From NCBI GenBank assembly GCA_963678275.1, contig OY782765.1:4836001-4900000 (forward strand): 64,000 nucleotides of DNA. The letters run 5' to 3'. Position numbers and translations under genes: made by a program. The DNA is from G963677445 sp963678275. GTDB taxonomy: Bacteria; Bacteroidota; Ignavibacteria; Ignavibacteriales; Melioribacteraceae. This document shows positions 8,393 through 15,764 of this stretch, in pieces; position 1 is the stretch's first letter, and each line of letters starts with the position of its first letter. The notes under the pieces are model-generated. The model had not been told where the DNA came from and ran no database searches. It saw only the letters and a list, made by a program, of their open reading frames with translations.

Positions 8393-9626
8393 CTTTAAAT
8401 CAATGCCTGTTAAAATAAAGTTTTTTACCCCGGTTGTAATTGGAATTACTGTGATAGCCTTAAGTGGACTGGCATTTTTACTTGCCAGGTTTATTTTTGG
8501 TCTCGGCGCGGTTACTAATCTTGATAATCAGTATCCGTGGGGTATCTGGATTGGGCTTGATGTGGCCGCCGGCGTCGCTCTCGCGGCGGGAGGTTTTACC
8601 ACTGCCGCTCTGGGGCATATTATGCATCGCGAACATTATCACGCTATTGTGCGACCCGCGCTTCTGACCGCACTGCTGGGCTACACATTTGTTGCTATCA
8701 GTGTATCGACCGATATCGGCCGCTGGTACAGCATCTGGCATCCGCTGGTAATGTGGAATGGCAGCTCAGCCCTTTTTGAGGTCGGCATCTGCGTAATGAT
8801 GTATCTTACTGTGTTATATATTGAATTCCTCCCTGTTGTTATTGAAAGATTCCTCGGAAAAATTAACCTGCCGGGATTTTTATCGGGATTAAATAAAACG
8901 ATTGAAAAATTGCTGCATTTCCTCGATAAAACATTAGACCGTTTTATGTTTATTTTTATAATCGCCGGCGTTGTTCTTTCATGCCTGCATCAGTCATCAC
9001 TCGGAACTTTAATGGTAATCGCCGGACCGAAAATGCACCCCTTGTGGCAGACTCCTGTACTTCCGCTGCTTTTCCTCCTTTCCGCAATTTCGCTCGGTTT
9101 CCCGATGGTCATACTCGAAGGTCTGGTATCCTCCAAATCTTTCGGGCTGGAACCTGAAATGGATGTGCTAAAGAGTCTCTCAAAATTTGTTGGTCCTCTG
9201 CTGGGAATCTATCTCGCCTTTAAAATTGGCGATATGGTTATCAGGGAAACTTTTGTGTATCTGACTAAAATTACCACGGCGTCGGTAATGTTTACGATTG
9301 AGGTTTTCTTCGGGATAATTGTTCCCACGAGGATGTTCCTTTCCAAAACAATGACGCAGAGCCGGGCCGGACTTTTATTAGCTTCCGGGCTGGTGATCTT
9401 CGGAGTATTGATAAACCGTTTTAATAATTATATTGTAGCCTATCAGCCCCTTTATGCCGATTACGCTTATATTCCCTCTATTGGGGAAGTGCTAGTTACG
9501 CTCGGTTTCGCTTCACTCGAAATCCTGTTTTTCAGACTTATATCGATACATTTTCCTGTACTGAGTATACCTGTAGAACATGGAATGCCTCAAACAAAAT
9601 ACGCGGTGCGGGGAGGTTTGAAATGA
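8382..9626 (+). CDS. NrfD/HybB-type integral membrane quinone-interacting subunit
   Basis: About 414 residues with roughly ten hydrophobic helices, typical of the NrfD/PsrC superfamily, which exchanges electrons with menaquinone in the cytoplasmic membrane. Motifs seen include NQYPWGIWIGLDVAAGVALAAG near the N-terminus and HQSSLGTLMVIAGPKMHPLW in the middle, both characteristic of HybB-like proteins. I chose the ATG at 8382: AAGGAGG at 8366-8372 gives good spacing to it but none to the GTG at 8373. The gene overlaps the end of the Fe-S subunit gene and its own end overlaps the cytochrome start (ATGA), so the three are translationally coupled. Confidence 0.9.
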   Translation: MSHDFKSMPVKIKFFTPVVIGITVIALSGLAFLLARFIFGLGAVTNLDNQYPWGIWIGLDVAAGVALAAGGFTTAALGHIMHREHYHAIVRPALLTALLGYTFVAISVSTDIGRWYSIWHPLVMWNGSSALFEVGICVMMYLTVLYIEFLPVVIERFLGKINLPGFLSGLNKTIEKLLHFLDKTLDRFMFIFIIAGVVLSCLHQSSLGTLMVIAGPKMHPLWQTPVLPLLFLLSAISLGFPMVILEGLVSSKSFGLEPEMDVLKSLSKFVGPLLGIYLAFKIGDMVIRETFVYLTKITTASVMFTIEVFFGIIVPTRMFLSKTMTQSRAGLLLASGLVIFGVLINRFNNYIVAYQPLYADYAYIPSIGEVLVTLGFASLEILFFRLISIHFPVLSIPVEHGMPQTKYAVRGGLK

Positions 9627-10735
9627 AAAAGCTGATAATATTTCTTTTTATTATTTCCCTGCCTCTTTTTGCCCAGAATAAGGGCATCCGGGGCCATAAT
9701 GGCGATATTAAATGCAGTTACTGTCATACGTGCGAGAACCCGACCAAACTGGATAACTGTCTTGTTGAATGCCCCCGCCATGAAATAATTACGGTTCACA
9801 CAGCTCCTGAAGATTCACCCGAAATAATTGTTATTGACGGTATGAAAGAAACCAGGGACCAGTATAAACCGGTTAACTTCTCACATAAGGTACATGCTGA
9901 AATGTCCCTTATGGGAGGCGGATGTGTAATGTGTCATCATTATAATCCTCCCGGTAAAGTTCAGCATTGCGACGAGTGTCACGAAGCCGACAGAAGCGAT
10001 AAAAATCTGAAGGTCCCCGATCTGCTTGGCGCTTTTCACCAGCAGTGTATTGACTGCCACCGCGATTGGGGCGGCAAAGTTGACTGCAATTTTTGTCACA
10101 TTTCCAATGATTCGGATGGAAAAACAGAAGAAGCGGCCAAATTGAAAAAATCGGCTCATGGCCAGATAAAGATGCAGGCGAAATATCTTTATGAAACCGA
10201 CTTTGATGATGGTGTTTATGTCACTTTCTATCATATGCAGCATACCGAATTATATGGCGCCGAATGTGTCGATTGTCATAAGAATGAAACCTGTTCTTCA
10301 TGTCATATGGATAAAGAAATCATGAAAATCGCCGAAGCTTCGGAATCGGATGAGGAAAAACATGATATCTGTTCCGCCTGTCATGATACTGAAGATAACT
10401 GTGAATTCTGCCACAAAGAAAAAGAGACGCCGCCTTTCGATCATAAAAGAAACACCGGTTTTGATCTGGCGGGATATCACAGCAAACTGGCCTGCTCCGA
10501 CTGCCATAAAGGTTCACGTAAAAAAGGATTGCGAGGCAACTGCGTTTCGTGCCACAGAAACTGGAATATGGAAACCTTCGATCATAAAGTAACCGGTCTT
10601 GAACTCAGTGAAATACATCAGGAGCTTGAATGCGGCGATTGTCATAAGAACAATGACTACAGAAAAAAACCAGACTGTAGTGATTGTCATGATGATATAA
10701 GTTATCCCGATTCTTTGCCGGGTGAAAAGAATTAA
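9623..10735 (+). CDS. Secreted multihaem cytochrome c with 13 CXXCH motifs
   Basis: 370 residues with a signal peptide (KKLIIFLFIISLPLFAQ). I count 13 CXXCH haem sites: CSYCH, CVMCH, CDECH, CIDCH, CNFCH, CVDCH, CSSCH, CSACH, CEFCH, CSDCH, CVSCH, CGDCH and CSDCH. The spacing resembles class III/c7 or HmcA-like cytochromes more than NrfA. There is no CXXCK catalytic haem, so it is read as an electron carrier. In the periplasm it would take electrons from, or give them to, the Fe-S/NrfD pair encoded just upstream. The ATG overlaps the stop of the preceding gene. The end partner could be an outer-surface cytochrome or a soluble reductase. Confidence 0.9.
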   Translation: MKKLIIFLFIISLPLFAQNKGIRGHNGDIKCSYCHTCENPTKLDNCLVECPRHEIITVHTAPEDSPEIIVIDGMKETRDQYKPVNFSHKVHAEMSLMGGGCVMCHHYNPPGKVQHCDECHEADRSDKNLKVPDLLGAFHQQCIDCHRDWGGKVDCNFCHISNDSDGKTEEAAKLKKSAHGQIKMQAKYLYETDFDDGVYVTFYHMQHTELYGAECVDCHKNETCSSCHMDKEIMKIAEASESDEEKHDICSACHDTEDNCEFCHKEKETPPFDHKRNTGFDLAGYHSKLACSDCHKGSRKKGLRGNCVSCHRNWNMETFDHKVTGLELSEIHQELECGDCHKNNDYRKKPDCSDCHDDISYPDSLPGEKN

Positions 10736-10797
10736 AATCGGAGAAATTTTGTTATATTATGGTCTGAATATCTGCATAACAAAAACTGCGGAAAAAA

Positions 10798-12660
10798 ATG
10801 TTTAAAAGAATAGGACAGAAGCTGATTTTTGCAGTTGGCGTGGCGTCAATAATTATTATTGGCATATACGCCTATGTAAATATACATTCGCAAAGCGAGG
10901 TGCTTTACGGCGAGATTGAACGCCATGCCAAGCAGTTGAGTGAAACTGTTAAAAAAAGCACCCGCTTTGAGATGTTATATAACCGCCGTGAACATATTCA
11001 CAACATGATTTCCACTATTGGTGAAGAGCCCTGTATCCGCAGGGTGAGAGTTGTTGACAAACGGGGTATTATAGCTTATTCGGCTGCTTCAGATGAAATT
11101 GGAAACAAACTGGATATTGAGAGCAAAAGCTGCGCCACATGTCACGGGCAGGATAATGGCGAACCCTCTTTAACCGCCCAGACAAAAATATTCAGGATGT
11201 TTCCCGATTCGGCCAGGTTATTTGGTATTATTACTCCCATATTAAATGAAGAGTCCTGCTGGACAGCCGACTGCCACGCCCACCCTAAAGAGCAGAAAGT
11301 TCTCGGCACTCTTGAAATTGATGTATGCCTGAGGGGAATAGACAGGGAGATAACGAGAAGTGAAATCACAACTTTAGCGTTCGCTATTATTTCAATTATT
11401 TCCCTCAGCCTTATAATAGCCTTTTTTGCGAGAAGGTTTATTGTTAAACCGGTAAATAATCTTGTTTCCGCTACCAATAAAGTTGCCGCGGGAAATCTGA
11501 CTCACCAGGTTCAGTTAAAAGGTTCGGAAGAATTAATGCAGCTCGCGGCATCATTTAATAATATGACAAAAAAACTTTCCGAAGCGCGGATGCAGCTCTT
11601 TCAGTCGGATAAAATGGCTTCTCTCGGAAGGCTCGCGGCGGGGGTCGCGCATGAAATTAATAATCCCCTTACAGGTGTGCTGACCTATAGCAGCTTTCTG
11701 CTTAAAAGAACCGAAAACCAGCCCGATCTGCATAATGATCTGAAAGTAATAGTAAGGGAGACAAAACGCAGCAGGGAAATAGTTAAAAGTCTGCTCGATT
11801 TTGCCCGTCAGTCAGTTCCGAAAAGAAACCTCGCTGATATAAATGAAATTATAGAAAATTCGATCGAGGTTATTAAAAACCAGCTTTCCATGAACCATGT
11901 AGGGGTTGATAAAGAGCTTGCCGACCCGCTTCCCGAGCTGCGGCTCGATTCGAACCAGCTTCAGCAGGTGTTTATTAATCTGCTTGTGAACGCCTGCGAC
12001 GCTATCGGGAACAAGGGAGGAAGAATAATCATCCGCACCTATAGCTCAAATCTTTCACCTTTTGGGAATATACCTGTTAAAAATGCTGTATGTCCGAAAG
12101 GACATGATCTGATGGATAAGGAGCTGAAAATTGACGGTCTTCCCTCAATCAAATTAAAAGCCCGTTCAGGCAATAATGAAGGATTTATTTATCTTGATCC
12201 TGTTTACGGACTTGACCGCCACCGTTTCGGGATAGAAATAAAAGATGGTGAAGAAACCAGGTTTTCATGCAGCTCCTGCGATATTTCATTAAATGTTAAA
12301 GATAAAAAATGTCCTGTCTGTAATTCGGCCATATATAGTGTGGAAGTGCCGGGCAAAGGACATCTGGAAGGATGTTCTCAAAAAGGATGCTCCTGGCAGA
12401 AATGGGACGCGATAGAAGTTGAAGGCGAGCAGAAGTTTGTTATGATTGAGATTGAGGATAACGGATCGGGCATACCGCAGGAAAACCTCGATAAAATATT
12501 CGAACCCTTCTTTACCACAAAAGGACAAAAAGGAACGGGACTCGGTCTGGCGGTTATCTGGGGAATAATTGATAATCACGACGGCAGTATTAAAGTTGAA
12601 AGTGAAATAGATAAAGGTTCTAAATTTATTATAAAATTACCGGTAAAAAGTAATGGCTGA
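10798..12660 (+). CDS. Membrane histidine kinase with haem-binding periplasmic sensor and a zinc-ribbon insert in its ATPase domain
   Basis: 620 residues. A first membrane helix spans residues about 9-29 and a second about 191-211. The periplasmic loop holds CATCH (112-116) and CWTADCH (154-160), two haem c-type sites, so it may sense redox state or a gas. HAMP follows at about 212-265. The H-box is VAHEINNPL with His285, and the N-box Asn is near 398. Between N-box and G1 box (DNGSGI, 554-559) lies an extra segment of about 130 residues with CPKGH (432), CSSC (491-494), CPVC (505-508) and C526/C531, a zinc-ribbon-like pattern. G2 (GTGLGLA) is intact, so the kinase is probably active. It follows the cytochrome gene by 62 bp and overlaps the regulator gene downstream. 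Confidence 0.88.
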   Translation: MFKRIGQKLIFAVGVASIIIIGIYAYVNIHSQSEVLYGEIERHAKQLSETVKKSTRFEMLYNRREHIHNMISTIGEEPCIRRVRVVDKRGIIAYSAASDEIGNKLDIESKSCATCHGQDNGEPSLTAQTKIFRMFPDSARLFGIITPILNEESCWTADCHAHPKEQKVLGTLEIDVCLRGIDREITRSEITTLAFAIISIISLSLIIAFFARRFIVKPVNNLVSATNKVAAGNLTHQVQLKGSEELMQLAASFNNMTKKLSEARMQLFQSDKMASLGRLAAGVAHEINNPLTGVLTYSSFLLKRTENQPDLHNDLKVIVRETKRSREIVKSLLDFARQSVPKRNLADINEIIENSIEVIKNQLSMNHVGVDKELADPLPELRLDSNQLQQVFINLLVNACDAIGNKGGRIIIRTYSSNLSPFGNIPVKNAVCPKGHDLMDKELKIDGLPSIKLKARSGNNEGFIYLDPVYGLDRHRFGIEIKDGEETRFSCSSCDISLNVKDKKCPVCNSAIYSVEVPGKGHLEGCSQKGCSWQKWDAIEVEGEQKFVMIEIEDNGSGIPQENLDKIFEPFFTTKGQKGTGLGLAVIWGIIDNHDGSIKVESEIDKGSKFIIKLPVKSNG

Positions 12661-13450
12661 AAATGATATTCTTGTAATTGATGATGAATCGGTGATTCTC
12701 GACGCTGTCGAGAAAATAGGTTCAGCCTATGGATGGAGAGTTAAGAAAGCGATAGACTCGGACGCCGCTTTTGCCGAACTGAGTGAAAGTAGTTTCCGGC
12801 TGATAGTATGTGATATAATGATGCCAAAACTTGACGGATTTCAGATACTTGAAGAGCTGAGAAAAAGAAAGGTTAAAACGCCTCTTGTTATGTCCACCGG
12901 TTTTTCCACCCTGGAAAACGCGGTGAAGTCACTTAACAAGGGAGCTATCGATTTTATACCCAAACCTTTTACTTTTGAAGAGCTTGCCGCCCATCTGAGC
13001 CGGGGACTTAATTACAGCGATATGGTAATTAAGATTGGAAAAAGAACAGGAGAGGAGGATACCCTCGAATATATACCCTGTCCTTCGAGGTATTACAGGC
13101 TGGGTTACGCTTCATGGGCTTCCTTTACATCCGACGGTCTTGCTGTCACCGGTATTTCCGACCTGTTTCTGAAAACCATCGGGGAAATTGAAAAAATTGA
13201 GATCAGACTCGCTGCTGGTGAAACGGCGCAGGGTGAATATTTTGTTACAATAACCGATAATGAGGGTTATGAACATTCGCCCCTGTTTCCACTTTCAGGA
13301 AAAGTTATTGAAACTAATGATGAAGTTATAAATAATCCGCTGCTGCTACAGAAGGATCCATACTTTGAAGGGTGGCTGATGAAAATTATTCCATCGGAAA
13401 AAGATTATGAGATAAATAATCTTTTCCCCTGTAGTTCCAATGAAATTTAA
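12653..13450 (+). CDS. Response regulator: receiver domain plus GcvH-like domain lacking the lipoyl lysine
   Basis: 265 residues. The receiver domain (1-120) has Asp10/Asp11, phosphoacceptor Asp54 (VCDIMMPKLDGF) and Lys104 (FIPKPF). The remainder (about 125-255) follows the glycine-cleavage H-protein pattern (GLAVTGISDLFLKTIGEIEKI, PLSGKVIETN, GWLMKIIP). At the position of the lipoylated lysine, 12 residues into the 23-residue span ending PLSG, it has Gly, so it is probably not lipoylated. There is no DNA-binding domain, so output is likely through protein contact. Its ATG overlaps the kinase stop, making the kinase its obvious phosphodonor. Confidence 0.85.
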   Translation: MAENDILVIDDESVILDAVEKIGSAYGWRVKKAIDSDAAFAELSESSFRLIVCDIMMPKLDGFQILEELRKRKVKTPLVMSTGFSTLENAVKSLNKGAIDFIPKPFTFEELAAHLSRGLNYSDMVIKIGKRTGEEDTLEYIPCPSRYYRLGYASWASFTSDGLAVTGISDLFLKTIGEIEKIEIRLAAGETAQGEYFVTITDNEGYEHSPLFPLSGKVIETNDEVINNPLLLQKDPYFEGWLMKIIPSEKDYEINNLFPCSSNEI

Positions 13451-13470
13451 TAAACAATATGGAGATAAAA

Positions 13471-14643
13471 ATGGCTGAGCTTATTCTGCTGCTGATTGTT
13501 CTGTTTATCGCGGGTGATATTTTTATGAGATATTACCTGAAAAAACGGAAAGATAAGAAAATAAAAGAAGAAAGGGCTTCCGTACTCGAAACAAGCGTTA
13601 ACCTTGATTTCAGCGCCGAGGCAAAATCGCTTAAAAGGGCTGAAGTAAGCAACCCTGTCGCCCGCATTTTGTGTGTTGATGATGAAGAGGTGATTCTCGA
13701 TAGTTTCCGAAAAATACTTGTTATGGATGGTTATTCCGTCGATACGGTTGAAAATGGAAAGGAAGCGCTGGGGCTCCTCAGAAAACATCATTATGATTTT
13801 GTTTTCACCGATCTTAAGATGCCCGAAATGGATGGCATGGAAGTGACAAAATCGGTTAAACATCTGCGTCCCGATATTGATGTTATAATTATTACCGGTT
13901 ACGCTACTGTTGAAACCGCCGTACAGTGTATGCAGTATGGAGCCATGGACTACGTACAGAAACCTTTCACCGAAGATGAGCTCCTCGCGATGGTTAAAAA
14001 ATTCCTCATCAAACGTAATGACAGAGTTGAAAAATCTCTGAAACCCCGTGTGCAGATAACAGACGCCGCCCAGAGCGAAGCTGTTAAAAGCGGTGAATTC
14101 GCTATTCCCGGCGGAGTGTTCATATCGGAAGGCCATTGCTGGGCGGGAATTTCGGAAGAAGGCAACGCCAATATAGGGCTTGATGATTTTGCCCGAAAGG
14201 TAATAGGTAAAATTGATGGTTTTGAATTTCCGAATCTCGGTATGGAAATTAATGTAGGTGATACCCTTTTCAGTGTTAAACAGGGAAAAAGGACAATTCC
14301 TTTCAGCTCACCTGTAAGTGGCAAAGTTGCCGAAGTGAATAAAAAACTTGCCGAAAACCTGGCCGAGCTGGCAAAATCACCCTACGGTAAAAATCATATA
14401 TGCAAAATTGACGCTGAAAATCTCGATACCGAACTGAAAGAGCTAAAGATAGGCAAATCCGCCGTGGAATTTTACCAGCATGAGCTTGACAGATATTATT
14501 CAAGTATGAAAAACATACTGAAATATATCGGTAAAAAAGATGAAGAAATTCCGGATGAAAAGGTTGCCGCCGCCACCCTCGCCGATATCGATGATTTCCA
14601 TGTGGAGGAAATAACCGATAAGTTTTTTAAGAGAGTTAAATAA
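13471..14643 (+). CDS. Membrane-anchored response regulator with GcvH-like domain retaining the lipoyl-site lysine
   Basis: 390 residues from the ATG at 13471. I prefer this start because GGAG at 13461-13464 is well spaced to it, while an ATG at 13459 has no such site. An N-terminal hydrophobic helix (residues 3-19) is followed by basic residues, placing the protein on the cytoplasmic face. The receiver domain has Asp70/Asp71, Asp114 (FTDLKMPEMDG) and Lys164 (YVQKPF). The GcvH-like domain at about 218-315 aligns without gaps to H-protein from VGDTLFSV to PVSG, and Lys273 falls on the lipoyl lysine. The helical tail is unassigned. It may be lipoylated and sense redox through the dithiol, which is inference. 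It closes the operon before a strong terminator. Confidence 0.85.
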   Translation: MAELILLLIVLFIAGDIFMRYYLKKRKDKKIKEERASVLETSVNLDFSAEAKSLKRAEVSNPVARILCVDDEEVILDSFRKILVMDGYSVDTVENGKEALGLLRKHHYDFVFTDLKMPEMDGMEVTKSVKHLRPDIDVIIITGYATVETAVQCMQYGAMDYVQKPFTEDELLAMVKKFLIKRNDRVEKSLKPRVQITDAAQSEAVKSGEFAIPGGVFISEGHCWAGISEEGNANIGLDDFARKVIGKIDGFEFPNLGMEINVGDTLFSVKQGKRTIPFSSPVSGKVAEVNKKLAENLAELAKSPYGKNHICKIDAENLDTELKELKIGKSAVEFYQHELDRYYSSMKNILKYIGKKDEEIPDEKVAAATLADIDDFHVEEITDKFFKRVK

Positions 14644-14645
14644 TT

Positions 14646-14674
14646 AAAAAAAGCCCCGTTTACGGGGCTTTTTT
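14646..14674 (+). terminator. Rho-independent terminator of the redox-signalling operon
   Basis: AGCCCCG-TTTA-CGGGGCT is flanked by A-run and T-run, three bases after the stop codon at 14643. The symmetry could let it work in both directions. Confidence 0.92.
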
Positions 14675-14678
14675 ATGT

Positions 14679-14701
14679 AGGACAGAATTGCATTCTGTCC
14701 T
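14679..14701. repeat. Perfect palindrome of 10-bp arms
   Basis: AGGACAGAAT-TGC-ATTCTGTCCT directly follows the terminator. No T-run follows it. It looks like a REP-like intergenic palindrome. Confidence 0.6.
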
Positions 14702-14838
14702 CTCCACGGGTTATAGGATAAATATGGATACAAGGCTCAGTGTTAAAATTATCCTGAATCTTCTCTTGGATGGAGAAACCGAAGGAAATATGGTCACTAA
14801 ATATTAAGGAATGCTCATTATTCACTGAAGGAAAATAT

Positions 14839-15219
14839 CTACACAAATAACCTGAATTCCAGATGTCGTCTCATCAGTTTAAAATGTTTGTCGAGGGAAA
14901 ATAAAGATAGCTGGTTCTGAATCACATTATCAAGAATTATCAGATCAGGTATGCCGACTTTGTTTATTCCTTTCGAAATACAGATTGACTGGTAATCAAT
15001 AATTTTTTTCCAATCGATTGAAAGGGGCAGTTGTTTAATAGCAAGCAATAAATCAACCAAGCTCGTATGACCATTATGTTTTAATCCCGGGAGTAATTCC
15101 GCGAGGATCAAATAATTTGTACATACCAGATTATCCTTAATCAGGGTGTCAAGAGTGTCAGATTGAGAACCCCCTCTGAAATAATCGATCCAGACAGAAC
15201 TGTCAACGAGAATATTCAA
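14839..15219 (-). CDS. vapC: VapC-type PIN-domain toxin (ribonuclease)
   Basis: 126 residues, the standard size of VapC. PIN-domain acidic residues are visible: Asp6 in ILVDSSVWIDYF, a Glu in LILAELLPG, and Asp in GIPDLIILDNVIQ, with a further SLDKHF. VapC toxins cleave RNA, often tRNA or rRNA, when the antitoxin is degraded. The start codon overlaps the stop of the upstream antitoxin gene by four bases, the usual coupled arrangement. Confidence 0.9.
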   Translation of the reverse strand: MNILVDSSVWIDYFRGGSQSDTLDTLIKDNLVCTNYLILAELLPGLKHNGHTSLVDLLLAIKQLPLSIDWKKIIDYQSICISKGINKVGIPDLIILDNVIQNQLSLFSLDKHFKLMRRHLEFRLFV

Positions 15220-15410
15220 TTTCTTTTTCTCAGATAATCAAGATTGATATCAAGATCAATTTTTCCCCTGTAATCCCTGATTTCCTGTATCTTGTGTTTC
15301 CTGATTAAATCTTCCAGAGCTAATTTTATAACTTCTGTTTTGGTTTTAGCCTTGGCGACCAACATTGCTTCAGCGATCAAATTTTCGGGTAAATCTAATG
15401 TTGTTCTCAT
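15216..15410 (-). CDS. vapB: VapB-type antitoxin
   Basis: 64 residues beginning MRTTLDLPENLIAEAM, the ribbon-helix-helix start common to VapB antitoxins of the DUF2191 type. It should bind its own promoter DNA with the N-terminus and the toxin with the charged C-terminus. It is promoter-proximal in a two-gene operon and overlaps vapC by ATGA. A GGAG-like site lies just upstream of the ATG. Confidence 0.88.
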   Translation of the reverse strand: MRTTLDLPENLIAEAMLVAKAKTKTEVIKLALEDLIRKHKIQEIRDYRGKIDLDINLDYLRKRN

Positions 15411-15764
15411 TTCAACTCCTTTTTATGCATATAATAATGAAAAGTTTATGCATCTGCAAGAGAAAAATTATTTTGAGACAACTGAATTAATCCATAGTAT
15501 TCAAATTCTGCGTGAAATGGCAGAAATCTTCATAAATATAAGCCGGTGGCCGGTCTGCCGCGGGTGATCGAAACCAGCGGCGGAAGTATAAAAACGCCCC
15601 TCTATGGCGCATGGTATAATTCCCGGCTTCCGGGGCTTCGTCTCCGCTCAGCCGCCTGAGAGCGGCTATTGCTTCCGGCTTTCGCGGATTATAGTTTCAG
15701 AGCCGCAGCCTGATTATTGATAACATGTTATTAGCGGGCTTTTCCGCGTTCGCTGAATTTTTTG
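15411..15764. other. Intergenic region between vapB and hsdR end
   Basis: The vapBC side is A+T-rich and presumably holds its promoter on the minus strand. From about 15540 it becomes G+C-rich with imperfect inverted matches (CCCGGCTTCCGGGG, GCTCAGCCGCCTGAGAGC). I see no gene and no clear terminator; it may be a decayed remnant. Confidence 0.4.

Noticed and set aside
9623..10735. Catalytic multihaem nitrite reductase (NrfA)
   Set aside because: No CXXCK site and 13 small-spacing CXXCH motifs; better read as an electron carrier.
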